In this document: positions 12,889 through 24,440 of the stretch, one piece after another
Position numbering within the stretch: the stretch's first letter is position 1
How the letters are laid out: each line of letters starts with the position of its first letter
DNA from: Lepidonotus clava
Taxonomy: Eukaryota; Annelida; Polychaeta; Phyllodocida; Polynoidae
Assembly (NCBI GenBank): GCA_936440205.1
Contig: OW387149.1
Span: forward strand, 8,018,114 to 8,082,113
Reading direction: 5' to 3'
DNA length: 64,000 nucleotides
The notes under the pieces: generated by a model
Seen by the model: the letters and a program-made list of their open reading frames with translations, nothing else
Databases searched by the model: none
What the model was told of the DNA's origin: nothing
Translations under genes and position numbers: made by a program

Positions 12889-13215
12889 GGCGGGGGGGGG
12901 GGGGGGGGGGGACACAGATCACTGCCCCCCAAAAATCAGGGTGTGTCAATACAAGAAAGTATACAGAAATCCCCAAAACTGCTTAGGAAAACTTCTGATA
13001 ATATTCTATTAGTGTTTTCTGTAAAATAAAGTAACAATAAGGCTGAATCTAAAGTTACTGCCCTTATATTGTTCTATTGATGTAGTTCGCTGCCCCATGT
13101 TTCTTGCCTAAAAACTGGTTGACCGCCTCTCAATTTTGATGTTCACCAACCTCGCTTTGTGGGTCCATTTGGCAGTGGGTACCTGTTCAAGCCCAAGAGC
13201 CCCCCCCCCCCCTCC
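12730..13215. repeat. Low-complexity repeat with poly-T, poly-G and poly-C tracts
   Basis: GGGGGGGCACTGATTCTTTGAAGG and CAAACTACCGCCCCTG recur in diverged form at 15,213-15,270. T, G and C tracts of more than 12 bases are present. Confidence 0.5.
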
Positions 13216-13905
13216 ACCCCGCCTCACTGCTTCTTCTACACATGAACTACATATTAAATTTGTCATGAGTCAGGCCCATTCACCCTAAACATTATGCACT
13301 GACCTTTGTGCTAATTCCCCCTGCTCTCTAACCCCAAACATGAGTGGCCTAAATAGCCCCAACCTCAGCACACATGTTTATCATGTATATATACATTAAG
13401 GCTTTACACACTACATGATCATCACTCGTTACTGGCTGAGGTTACACATGCAGGCATTCATGTGCATATATGAGTGTGTACACACCTTAGGATGCTTATG
13501 GAGAAGCTTGTTGTGTACAGGGACATATCAATGTCCATTTTGACTGTTTCTTGACACTCCAACCTTGTTCATCTATATGTAAATCCACTGCCATGCCAAT
13601 AGCATGATTTGAAGAACACATTACATTATAATATATATGAGTGAAGTTGGAAGGAAAACATACCTGCCAAATAATGGTCTATCATAGGAACGTTCAATTT
13701 CTTGTAGTGGAATTAATTCTTTCTTGCATCATGAAAAGTAGTTAAAGACAAAAAGAAACCATACCCTAGTGTATATTGTAAGCTTGAGGTTCTCTTTTTG
13801 TTAAGTGAGTAAGATATTCTGGACTAATTACATGATATACATGATATAGTCATTATCATATTGGGTACAAAAACTTTAGCCCCTGTCCCAGTTTACATGT
13901 ACGTA

Positions 13906-14076
13906 AGGGGCATTCCATTAAGTACCTACACACATTTGCAAAAATCTCAGATCCCTAGGCCTCCACCCCCTTTGGGCTAAAGTATGCATTGGATTTGGAC
14001 TAGAATGTACGCAAAATTTCACGAATTTCCAAACCCCCTCCCCCGTTGATGTATACAAACATAATGGAAGGCCCCT
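13906..14076. mobile_element. MITE C3, AGGGGC(C)TTCCATT ends
   Basis: Left AGGGGCATTCCATTAAGTAC and right ATAATGGAAGGCCCCT. Inside, ACATTTGCAAAAATCTCAGA as in C1. Confidence 0.75.
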
Positions 14077-14239
14077 ATCGACTTTTATAAGTGACGGTGA
14101 ATAGTACCTGTTCGCTTTAATCAAGAACAACTGCATGCAATGATTAGTTGCATGCATGTACACACAAAAGTGGTTAATCACTCCCGCATGTTTACCATTA
14201 TAGGAGAGACAAAGCAGTGAAGAGTAAATTCAACTTGCT

Positions 14240-14570
14240 GTTATAGTGATTTATGACAAACAGTTCATGCGAATATAATGTGCAACTCTCAGTTTTTACG
14301 ATGGCTTGTCTGCTTGTAAAAAAATCATAACAAACATATATATGGGTGCTAGTATAGTAACTGATGCCAAACATTCTTGACTAACATATATGTGCAACTC
14401 CCAGTTTCTATGATCGGCTAGTATGCTAGTATAGCAATTCATGGTAAACATATATCCCAGTTTTTATGATTGCCAGTCTACAAGTTAAGTATTTAGGGAC
14501 AAACATAGGTCAGGGTGCAACTCCCAGTATTCACAATTATTCAGTCTACTATAAATCTGGGACACAAGAA
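14240..14570 (+). repeat. Degenerate tandem repeat, about four units of 80-110 bp
   Basis: GCAACTC(C/T)CAGT(T/A)TTTA/CTATGAT and (A)CAAACAT recur near 14,281, 14,393, 14,455 and 14,517. Confidence 0.5.
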
Positions 14571-15519
14571 ACAACTCAAAAACTTGAATATTTTCTGTCA
14601 CCTCCAATTAGTTCGTCTTTTCCTATGTTCTCCTAAATTTGCCAAAATGCAACTCTAATGGCACATTCAAAGTGTAATGACAATATGTGTCCTGTTAATG
14701 TACAACACTTCATATCAAATAACATTTATGATATCTATCCAGAACTCTCAACTATTGTTATGTCACAATAAAAAGAAACTAAACTAGCTGTTTCTTGCTG
14801 ACCAGATCTAGTTTAGGATAAATTTCTACCTCAGGAATTTAGAGGGCTATTTAACTATCAAAACAAAAATATTCAGTCATTTCGGACCCGTTCTCGACAT
14901 GAAATTTTTTTTCCGAATGGTATTTAGGTCAAATACTACCAAAGAGGTTCTACTGTTATATTTGTAACTAGATGGAATTCCTAAATCCTTATTGAATAGT
15001 TAATGACATCTGGATTACAAAAGTGACAGCTGGGATTAGTTTTCTATCAAAACATTAGCAGTATATCCCTCGATTGATATCCCTCCAGGTAATTTTAGTG
15101 AAGAGTTAGCCCTCCTTAGGAGCTACTTGGACGTTGTCAATACTAGTGTCACTTATTTATGGTAGTGGACAAGGGTCAATTACCTGCGTTCTGAGTCAGT
15201 CTAGGTCCCAGTGTGGGGGGCACTGACTCTTCAATGGTAGTACACACTTCAAAACTACAGCCCTTGATTTCGTGATATGACCCAAGCAAGAATATGACGT
15301 TATTATAACGTTATTATAACGTTCTTGTTAGTTATGCTTTGGTTCTTGCTACGTTATTTTGATGGCACCAAAAACGTCTTTAGAACCTAACATTGTGACA
15401 TTGCACTGTGACGTTATTGTGACATTCTTGTAATGTTATTTTATGTCATAATAACGATATCATTCTTTATTAGTAAGACTCAACTTTACCTAAAATAACG
15501 TTACATGAAAATTATCGGG

Positions 15520-16113
15520 TCAGCGACAGCCGACCTTTCCAGAGTTGTCCGGTCAGTGACAGCTCCCCTTTTTTAGAGTTGTTCGGTCAGTGACAGCTCC
15601 CCTTGTTTAGAGTTGTCTGTTCAGTGACAGCTTCCCTTTTTAGAGTTGTCTGTTCAGTGACAGCTTCCCTTTTTAGAGTTGTCTGTTCAGTGACAGCTTC
15701 CCTTTTTAGAGTTGTCTGTTCAGTGACAGCTTCCCTTTTTAGAGTTGTCTGTTCAGTGACGGCTCCCCTTTTTTAGAGTTGTCTGTTCAGTGACGGCTCC
15801 CCTTTTTAGAGTTGTCTGTTCAGTGACGGCTACCCTTTTTAGAGTTGTCTGTTCAGTGACAGCTCCCCTTCTTAGAGTTGTCTGTTCAGTGACAGCTCCC
15901 CTTTTTAGAGTTGTCTGTTCAGTGACAGCTCCCCTTCTTAGAGTTGTCTGTTCAGTGATAGCTCCCCTTTTTTTAGAGTTGTCTGTTCAGTGACAGCTCC
16001 CCTTCTTAGAGTTGTCTGTTCAGTGATAGCTCCCCTTTTTTTAGAGTTGTCCGGTCAATGACAGCTTCCCTTTTTACATTGACAGCTCCCCTTTCTAGAG
16101 TTGTCCGGTCAGT
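15520..16113 (+). repeat. 33-bp minisatellite, about 17 units
   Basis: AGAGTTGTCTGTTCAGTGAC-type units, 32-36 bp with most 33, counted by 17 occurrences of AGAGTTG. The middle units are nearly identical and the edges diverged (GTCCGGTCAG). Because the unit is a multiple of three it leaves an open frame with an 11-residue repeat; I take that as a by-product. Confidence 0.9.
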
Positions 16114-16198
16114 ACTAGTGACAGTTCCCCTTTTCTGCCTTTGGCACATGCACAAGCACAACTCCCAGTGCTCATTTTGCACTGGATACCCAAACCAA

Positions 16199-16490
16199 AT
16201 TGGTTGGTTGGTTGGTTGGTTATTGGGGTTTTACACCATATCGACATCTATGGTCATATCACGGTGAGAACAAGGTCTTGACAATTCTGTCTGTTTGATG
16301 ATTGCATCAATGAAATGATCGTATCTATGAGAAGGTAGAGACCACGACCCTACACTTTTACCGAGGCAGGTGTTCTTTAATGTGCAGGGTCCCATAGGCA
16401 GGGTCCTACACACAACAGCCGGTGGTCCTAGGACCTTTCATATCCCTGTCATTGGCACAGGGAGACACAAACCCAAGTGGAGTAACCCCC
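16199..16490 (+). repeat. SINE-like dispersed repeat with (GGTT)n head
   Basis: (GGTT)5 is followed by ATTGGGGTTTTACACCATAT, ATCTATGGTCATAT, GAAATGATCGTATCTATGAG and TTCTTTAATGTGCAGGGT. The same order recurs on the minus strand at 61,100-61,690. No pol III boxes seen. Confidence 0.65.
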
Positions 16491-16938
16491 CACCTCCAAG
16501 GCTCTAGGTAGGTATGCCCCTCCCACCATGAGTGAGGTGATAAAGACCATGAGCCACTCTACTCACCTGTCCATAAAAAACACAAAACAGTGCATGGGTA
16601 TGTTATCTGGTGAGGTATGATAATAAAACATGACCTTTGGTGAACTCTACATGAGATAACAAGCAAATGTGATCGTCAGTGTTCTAAGTAGAATGTGAAG
16701 CGGTATTTGGAAGTAGTCTTTGGGTGTGATTTTTTTTTTATATTTTTTTTTTATTTTCACTGTTTCACGTACAAGACACGATCTTCCAACAGCAGTATTA
16801 TCTAATAATTATACATTTCTTGATTTCAACGTATATACATAAACACATAACTCATTGTAACATATTATACAGTTTAATTATATTATCATATAGAGTTAAT
16901 AATACAATTCATCAATAAATCAATCAATCTATAATATC

Positions 16939-19811
16939 TTAGATATTTTTACACAGACAGATTCCCTTTTTAAACCTTTTCATATCACATTCATTCTGCA
17001 ATGTATCAGGTAGACTATCCCAAAGGTTCAGTCCTCTAAAATAAGGACTTTTTTGAACCTTAGTTAAATTAGTAAATGCACTTTTCATCTTTACTTTGGA
17101 ACTACTACGAAGTTCCATTTTAGGTTTCTGTAGTTTTACATTCTCGGATTTTTACTTTCTATGAACATGATTCGTAACAAATTATATTTCCGCCTTCGCA
17201 CAAGGCTTTCTAGTTTGTATTTACCTTCTAAAATTTCTATATTTTCTCTCATTTCAGGGTGTTTACAATTTTCTATGTGTCTTATGGCCTTCTTTTGCAA
17301 CTTGTCAATTTTCATGATTTTTTCTGTTTTACCAGAATCTATTATGTAGTCGATGTAATCTAGATGCGGCCGTATCATTACCTTATATATTTTACATGCA
17401 GTTTCCTCCGTTATAAATTTCCTGATTTTCGATAGTATACCAAGTTTTTGGTTAACCTTTTTCCATACCCGATCCAGGTACATGTCCATAGTAAGTCTGT
17501 CATCCAAAACGACACCTAAATACTCATATTTACTTACAGTTTGTAGTTTCTCATTGTCAATAAACAATTCAGCCATATATTTGGCCTTGTTGTAGTTAAT
17601 CAACATAAATTTGGTTTTATCTTTGTTTATAGTTAACTTATTAAGTACACACCATGCTGATATCCGATCTAACATCTCCTGACACTTAACAGTCAACATT
17701 TGTATGTTTTCATCTGATTGCAATAATAGAGCATCATCTGCGTACAGTATAATGTCCTCGCCAGCCTGTTTTTGCTTAAATATATCATTTATGTACAATA
17801 TAAATGTCAGTGGCCCGATTATTGAACCTTGAGCAATTCCATACGATATCTGAGAAGAGGTCGATGTATAGCCATTAACAGTGGTACATTGGCATCTGGA
17901 TACAAGATAACTTTCCATAAAACGCAAGGACTTATCATCAAGCCCATACATTTCTAGCTTTTGCAATAAAATCTTATGATCTATAGTGTCGAACGCGCGG
18001 GAAAAGTCAATGAATATACAGCCTGTATACTTTCTATAATTCCAGTTGTCATACAGTATTTTTAACATGTCAAATATTGCAGATGATGTACTAGCCCCAG
18101 TACAAAAGCCGTGCTGATTTCTATTTAATATATTATTTCTATACATATGTGCATATAATTGAGTATGAATTACCCTTTCTAGAAGTTTCCCGGGAAGAGC
18201 TATCTGCGTGATTGGCCTCCAGTCTTTCGCCTGAGTACTATTGGCACTAGTTTTTGGTATAGGGGTTACTATCCCAATTCCCCATGCTTTAGGGAACGTA
18301 CTAGTATCTAAACATCTGTTGAATAAATATGCTAATTCAAATGTTATAACTTGAAAAGCATCTTTCAGTAGACTACTGCTTATATTTTCCACAGCCGACG
18401 ATTTACATATTTTTATTTCATGTACCAACTTCAATATCTCATTTTCCGTTACAAACTGGAAACTAAATTTGTCAGAATTAACAGTTTTCATACTTGATTT
18501 TTCCCAGTTATCTGCAAATTTTTCAGCTAACTTAGGACCAGCTGTCATATAGTAATTATTAATATATTCAGCTGCATCCATATTTTCTAAAATATTTCCA
18601 TCATCATCTATAATTTTCTGAAGGCCTCGCTTAGACTTAGCTTTTCCCAGACCACTTATATCATTTACAAAGCGCCAAAACTTTCGTGGATTACCTTTAT
18701 TATTTTCTAGATTTTCTAAAATAGTATCTTGTTTGGCGATTCGCAGTGATTGTTTAATACTTTTCTTTTTATCTTTAAATAAGTTCCAGTCTGTTTCCTT
18801 CCCGCTACCTTTAGCGGTCCGATATAACTCATTTTTATGTTTTATCATTTCCATAATTTCTCTACTAAACCATGATGGGGAGTCATTTCGAATCCTCATA
18901 TTTACAAGAGGACAACAGACGTCAGCACATTGCAGTATTATATTGTACATAATAGCCCATAGCTCATCGACATTTAACCCAGCCGTCAGATAATCTTTCC
19001 AACGTACATTATTTGATATAGCATCTTGAAATTCCTCCTTAACATAATTTTTGTAACTTCTACCTTTTATCAAAGACCGTTCATGTTTAACCTTAAGCTT
19101 TTTCTTGATAATGAACACTGGTGAATGATCACTAATTGCCAAGTCTAAAGTTCCGGAGCAAACAATGTGTTCTATGTCTGTCCACATCAAATCCAATAAG
19201 CTACTACTTTTTGACGTTGTCCTAGTGTTTTTCTTTATTATCTGTCTAAGATGAAACTCTCTCTCAAGTTCTACCAACATATCAAATGCTGGTTTTTTTC
19301 GGTTTTTATAGTCAATGTTTATATCACCAGTGATCAACATCTCAGATTCACAAAGCTCACGAACATAAGTTATAGAATTTGTCAATTCATCTAAAGCCTC
19401 AGATATACCACCCGAGGGTGGTCTATAGAAAAGGCCTATAATCTTCCTTTTTACATTTGGACACTCAATTTTAATCCAGATTTGTTCCATATGTCGAGTA
19501 ACTTTATTACAGTCAATTATTAAATTTGTAAATGGGAACCACTTGTCTTTTACATATATGAGTAGTCCCCCACCACGCTTATTTCTATTTTTATTATTCA
19601 AAATGTTACCGCTTTCCCTATCAAGTCGAAAACAGTCAAAACCCTGCAGTCTAATCATAGTATCAGTAATAAATACGTTTAACCACGTTTCACATAGGCA
19701 GATTACATCAAAGAACTTAAAACTATTATACACTTCGTCTATATTCTGCCACAAACTGCGCACATTTAACATGACTATTTTAAAACCTTTGATATTTTCA
19801 ATTGCGTCCAT
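16939..19811 (-). CDS. LINE ORF2: APE endonuclease and reverse transcriptase
   Basis: ORF2 nicks target DNA and copies the element RNA by target-primed reverse transcription in the nucleus. I start it at the first ATG, 19,811; the frame is open a few codons further upstream but only with TTG. Counting from that ATG, the APE-type endonuclease spans about residues 10-235, with NVRSL, the catalytic Glu in CETWL (about 41), GDINID (about 162-167) and SDHSP (about 227-231). The reverse transcriptase spans about 505-740, with IDFSRAFD (about 601-608), GIAQGS and the catalytic YADD (about 690-693). The open frame stops at 17,136, but the next frame then reads the family's usual C-terminal tail, including FRGLNLWDSLP and MKRFKKG, to a stop at 16,939. 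A 1-nt slip in an A5 run at 17,149-17,153 explains this. The endonuclease and RT cores look intact. Confidence 0.93.
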
Positions 19812-20055
19812 CTTCACACATAGACTAATATACAATATTAACAAATAATATACAGGAAAGAGACTGCTTTTTCACAAGGAGTACCTCTTTCTCTACAGCC
19901 TAGTATATATACAATGATTTAGTCTGTAGCTCACAATATTTTGATCGCGTGTTATTTTTCCCAAGTATCTTTACAAAATGACATTAAGTCCAACAATATT
20001 TGATTACCAGGTAGACAGACCGACTCAAAACCACAGTTCGATTTATCCTATGGGT

Positions 20056-22166
20056 TTACTCAACAATAGCATTTTGCCCCTTAGCTAACTCAGCAACTAG
20101 TATGTCCCTGACCTTCATCAAGAGACGGCCTAGATGGTTTTGGCCGCTCCATGTCCCTTCCTCCAGTGCTATACTTTGGAGCCTACAACCCGCCCCCCAA
20201 AATTCACATAAAGTTGCCTCGATTAGATTATGTGGACGGGTGTTTAGTAACATATAGTATATCTCTTTATTTTGTCGGAACTTACAAAGTAGCAATTCTT
20301 CCATGATTTCTAATTTTCTATGTTCCCATTCACGATTCACTAATATCCTGTCACCTATTCGTTTGGCCTCAAGCGGTGAGTCTGTTTTCATAATAGCATC
20401 ATAAGCTTCCTCATCATTGCATATCAAAGCCTTGATGGCTTGATATGTTCGAGCGATTTATATAGTTTTCCCCTGGAACGTATATAAGTTTTATAGAAGT
20501 TACTGAGGAAACAGCCCGCTGAGAAAAATGCAAGACCATACGGCGTTTTTTGAAGGGCTTCACTGATCATTATACATTTTGCAGCCTTTTTTCTTGCCTT
20601 TTGATAAGCATTCAGGGTGCCTTGATTTACTGACTCATCGAAAATTGGTTTAGGCCGCTCCCCACCAATCTTAAATTTGTCTGGAATTTCCGAAGTTTGC
20701 GCTACATTATACTCTATGCCATCTATTCTTATTCTGCCTGGTGACGTCTGAACATCATGCCCTTCTCGTTTTGCAATTGCTGCAGCCTGTCTAAGTACTG
20801 CCTTACGTACCCGTATGTCTTTTGGCTCCTCTTTTGTTATTCTGAACTCACTAAATAATTTAGAAAATCTCAGCCTTGATTTGAAGAAGTAGATTTGGTC
20901 TCGAACAGACGGGTCCCTTAGAGTTAACTTTACTGGTCTGGGCCAACGTCTCCCTGGTCTGTATGGTCCCATTCTTTCTACATTTAATATATCTTGATGT
21001 GCTAATGGAACGCCCATTTCATTTACAAAATGAAGAACTACCGAGATCAAATCTTCATTTACACTTTCACGTACTGCATCTACAATTAGGGTCATTGCAG
21101 GATCTACCTCACTGCGTACTGAGTTTGTACTTGGTGGCTTGCTCATACTATCAGTTTCTAGATGCGATGTTCCCAGAGAACTGTTTTTGTGTTCATCGTT
21201 AAACTTTTTGAGAGACTCTAACTCTTTTTTCATTTGTTCTAATTCCCCTTTTACCCTTACATTTTCTTGGTCTAGGTCGTTTGTCAGTTGTTGTACTCTA
21301 GTTTCTAACGCAATTTGATTTTTGTTAGTTTTGTCAATCGACTCTTCGATATTAGTTTTCACAATTTGGATGTCTTTGGCAAGATCATGCTCAACCTTTG
21401 CAACGTTCTCAGTTAAGCTGAGTGTATTTACATCGAGGTTCTTTTTAATCATGTACAGTTCATCCTCTAAGTCTTCATATCTACGTTCGCTGTCTACTAA
21501 CTTTGCCTCATGTTGGTCCTGGATATTCTTGATACTATCAACAACCTTTTTGTTTTCCACGAACTCTATCTTTAGATCACGAAGCTCACCTGAAATGTCA
21601 GTTTTTATCTCCTCTAACTTAGTGTCAATCGTATTCAATACATCACATTTCAGCGTAGCATTCTCCTACTTGGCACTTGCGAGGTCGTCACGCAGCCCTA
21701 TTAGGATTTGCAGAATGTCAGAGTCTTTATCCTTCTCTATTTGTTGTAGTTTACGAGAGTCTAGACTTGTTGCACGAGTTGGTGGCCGGCCTCTCCGCGT
21801 TAATGATCGTGAAGGACGTGATGTTACCCCATCCTTTTTCTTCACGACTTTAGTTTCTTTTGATGCCCCGTCCGATGGCCCGGCCTTGTTTACGTCCGCC
21901 ATGTTGGTTTTGACGCCTGAAGCTTGTTCCTCGCCCGATTTACCAGCGACAGCCAGCCCCGCGCGATCGTCCCGTAGTTTAGTATCATCTGTGGTAAATC
22001 CACGCTTTTTCCCAAATCGAAGGGTAGATTGCTCGTTTGTCGTTCTATCCTCTTCTATGAGCAGTATCTCATCGTCATTATGTGAATTTTCCCCCGGGGG
22101 AGTCGTCATGTTAGGTCGTTTCACCCCTGTACCAGCGTTTGGGGTCGACGCCATTTTATCGTCCAT
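20056..22166 (-). pseudogene. LINE ORF1: coiled coil, RRM/CTD-like domain and C-terminal NADAR domain (interrupted)
   Basis: ORF1 proteins of this group bind element RNA and form the particle with ORF2. The ATG is at 22,166. The first 166 codons are polar and basic (GRPPTRA region) and end in a TAG at 21,666-21,668. The same frame then continues without interruption to 20,424. In that 404-codon stretch (counted from 21,638), residues 1-155 are a heptad-rich coiled coil. Residues 180-315 look like the RRM/CTD of CR1/L1-type ORF1p, with NVERMGPYRPGRRWPRPVKL and a final IRIDGIEY. Residue 368 onward begins a NADAR domain. The frame shifts after SLEH because of a 4-nt deletion at about 20,446, and the domain continues in the next frame to 20,056. 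The single TAG and the deletion look like ordinary decay; other copies should show one ORF of about 700 codons. ORF2 begins 244 nt downstream. Confidence 0.87.
20075..20540 (-). other. NADAR (YbiA/DUF1768-like) domain inside LINE ORF1
   Basis: Recognised by motif order. First comes AFFSAGCFLSNFY (NADAR proteins have a similar F..G..LSNFY start), then a Gly turn and Y-K-S-L-E-H. After the 4-nt deletion follow YQAIKAL, then SPLEAKRIGDR, REW, KLEIMEELLLCKFRQN, LLNTRP..LIEA, FWGAG and finally NHLGRLLMKVR. E. coli YbiA has the same series (SEHYFQAQKF, AARMGRD, W, KFEQH, LLLAT, YWGDG, NRLGYLLMELR). From memory, family members hydrolyse N-glycosidic bonds of riboflavin precursors, and some remove ADP-ribose from guanine bases; the activity here is inferred from family only. 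The motif blocks I could compare by eye with YbiA are present, so the domain was probably functional in the parent element. Confidence 0.88.
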
Positions 22167-22431
22167 GTTGTCTTCGCGGCAAAATTCAAAAAGTATGATC
22201 CGGATCTTGCGCCCTGTTCAAGCACTAAATAACCCAAATCTAACTTTCCTGATGTTCTCCGATGCTTTAAACACAGTTTAGCGTAATCCAGCGCTTCAAT
22301 TGGATTTTCGGTCTGTCCACCTGGATATAAACTCGTCGGAGCTCAACCGCGCATTACATGCTTAAATTTTGTTTCGAAGCCCAGGCAATATCAGACAATT
22401 AAAATAGAAAATTTCACTGCTACAAGTATAA

Positions 22432-22640
22432 AGCCCCATACCCACTAGGCGATTTTACCGGCAATAGGCTACTGGGAGAACCGGCCGATTCTTATGATCG
22501 CCTGTAAGTATAGTATATTGGAATGTGCAGTTTTGATCTGAATCGGCGCTAAAATCGACGAATTTTATCTCTAGAATCAACAGATTTTACCGCCAAGCAG
22601 TCGGCCGACTTGGTCAAAATCACCTAGTGGGTATGGGGCT
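22432..22640. mobile_element. MITE A4, AGCCCCATACCCACTAGG ends, TAA duplication
   Basis: Complete copy with TAA at 22,429-22,431 and 22,641-22,643. It lies directly next to the 5' end of the LINE. Confidence 0.85.
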
Positions 22641-22877
22641 TAACTTTACACAATTGACCATATAATGCCTGGTATCTCAACAAGATAGCAAAATATGTGG
22701 ACACTGCATGTTAACCTGTTCTATGAATTTGGTTGTACTATATGTATTTTCAATCATTGGATTAAATCTCATCATCTTCCAAAGAAGCCTATGCAGTCAT
22801 AGCGTTGGCGGTTTTACCAGTGTAAATCATAAGGAATAGAATTGTCACTTCTCCACTTATCTGCAATTCTCATCTTT

Positions 22878-23047
22878 AGGGGCCTTCCATTTAGTATGTA
22901 CGCACATTTTCAAAAATCTCAGACCCCCCACCCCCCTCAGGCAAAAATACGCATTGAATATGTATACTAGAATGTACGCACATTTTCAAAAATCTCGGAA
23001 CCCCCCCCCCCCCCCCTTGATTTGTACATACTAAATGGAAGGCCCCT
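22878..23047. mobile_element. MITE C1, AGGGGCCTTCCATTTAGTA ends
   Basis: The left end is the exact inverse of the right TACTAAATGGAAGGCCCCT. Two CACATTTTCAAAAATCTC(A/G)G units and a C tract lie inside. Confidence 0.85.
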
Positions 23048-23959
23048 TATAGGCCTAAATGCATTATTTGTAGGGAATTGCTTCATTTGCACAAGGGTAA
23101 GAAAACAGGAGAGGCACACTGAATGTACTGTGTGACCCTTTCCTGTGACCATAGTAACGAAATGCCATGTAATAATGGCACCCTCTAAATAGAATCAACG
23201 CCTAGGTGTGGCATTCTAATGGGCATCCGCCTCGAAATGCCACAATACATTGATCAGAGTATCACTGCCTAGAACAAGGTGCACACTAAAAAAAACCTGC
23301 AGATTTAAAGTTTTTTAAGTGCAAAGAAAGAATAAGAGAGACTGTATGGCATTTACTCTGTCATAAAACACAACAATGCCTCATTTTATCTCTCTAATTA
23401 TGACAGACTACTATAGGTAAAAAAAAAAGTCACTAATGGGTCAGGTATATATAGGCAAATACTATTGATGAAATTTGCATTAACTGTACAATGTAGTCAC
23501 CTAACTAGATGTCTCAAGAAAGGAATGCAACTCTGTATCACCTAGGAATATTCAGTATTATAGTAATTGACAGCGCTATGAGTTTTTTCCCCTAAAAATT
23601 CTCAGCCTATAATTTGCATTGTAATAATTGATTAATAATGTATTTTCCAAACCACGCCACCATTTGGAGAAAATGTGCAAACCATGCCCATATGATTATG
23701 GAAGTGTGTCGATATAAGGAAGCTTTGGGTATTTTGTTTTCTATGATAACCCTATAGAATTAGATAACCTATCACTTTAAACAAATACTTCAAATCAAGG
23801 AAGTATTCTAAGATATACTCTTCTAAAACTTGACCCTTGATTATTGAACTGTCAAAATATATTCGAGCATTCATAGGCTAGTCTCTAAAGGTCATAAACC
23901 AGCAGTTCCACTTAAAGGATTTGGTACAGAAAACCCGTTACATTTTTTCTCTTGACCAG

Positions 23960-24049
23960 GATGTAATTATCAGTCTCCTCTACAGTCACCATGGAAGAAT
24001 GAAGACACTCTACTTCACGTTTTTAGGAGTCTTGATTTCATTGTAACAG
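23960..24049 (+). other. Weak exon candidate with signal-peptide-like start
   Basis: CTCTTGACCAG| precedes an ATG (23,999) opening MKTLYFTFLGVLISL. A TAA falls just before a CAG|GTAAAA donor. An earlier GT (24,043) would avoid the stop. Length and context are too slight for more. Confidence 0.15.
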
Positions 24050-24130
24050 GTAAAAGAACATACTGCCACCCACACATTGGGATGGCTCAAAACCCCTAAA
24101 ATCAACAACACTTTGAAATGGTATTTCTTA

Positions 24131-24280
24131 AGGGGCCTTCCATTTCGTTCATACGCACATTTTCAAAAATCCAAGACCCCTACCCCCCTTTGTGGATATG
24201 TACTAAAACGTATGCACATTTGAAAATATGTCGGAGCCCCCTTCCCCCCTTGATGTGTACATACTTAATGGAAAGCCCCT
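24131..24280. mobile_element. MITE C2, AGGGGCCTTCCATT ends
   Basis: Ends AGGGGCCTTCCATT and AATGGAAAGCCCCT, interior as in C1. Confidence 0.8.
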
Positions 24281-24284
24281 AAAT

Positions 24285-24440
24285 ATGAAATGCGACATGG
24301 AGGCCCAGTGACATGACATGGAGTGTTTAAAAATAAAGCGACTTATGACATGGCCATTTCTTTAATTCGACAAACAACATCTGGGTTAACTAGAGACAAC
24401 AAGATGCGACGAAGCCATTTCTTGAATTCGACTGATGACA
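24285..24440. repeat. CGACATG dispersed repeat
   Basis: Repeated GCGACATGG, TTAATTCGACA and TTGAATTCGAC motifs, as at 9.7 kb. Confidence 0.55.

Larger units (their letters stand above)
16730..22400 (-). mobile_element. Near full-length CR1/L2-group LINE (possibly Daphne/Crack-like), ORF1 with NADAR domain
   Basis: A two-ORF non-LTR retrotransposon lies on the minus strand. Its A-rich 3' end is the T-rich run near 16,730-16,756. ORF2 (APE endonuclease plus reverse transcriptase, no RNase H seen) ends at 16,939, ORF1 ends at 20,056, and a CpG-containing 5' leader runs from 22,167 to about 22,400. The order of domains and the RT motifs (IDFSRAFD, GIAQGSIIGP, YADD) fit the jockey-superfamily CR1/L2/Daphne/Crack group; the exact clade needs a tree. 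I found no convincing target-site duplication, which is normal for this group. Three lesions are visible: one in-frame stop in ORF1, a 4-nt deletion in the NADAR part of ORF1, and a 1-nt slip near the ORF2 C terminus. That is few for 5.6 kb, so the copy is fairly young. A TAA-flanked MITE sits directly beyond its 5' end at 22,432. Confidence 0.93.

Noticed and set aside
15790-15993. Repetitive 11-residue protein
   Set aside because: Produced by the 33-bp minisatellite; several frames are open for the same reason.
21322-22281. 319-codon plus-strand frame
   Set aside because: Antisense shadow of LINE ORF1; Ser-rich translation without a motif.
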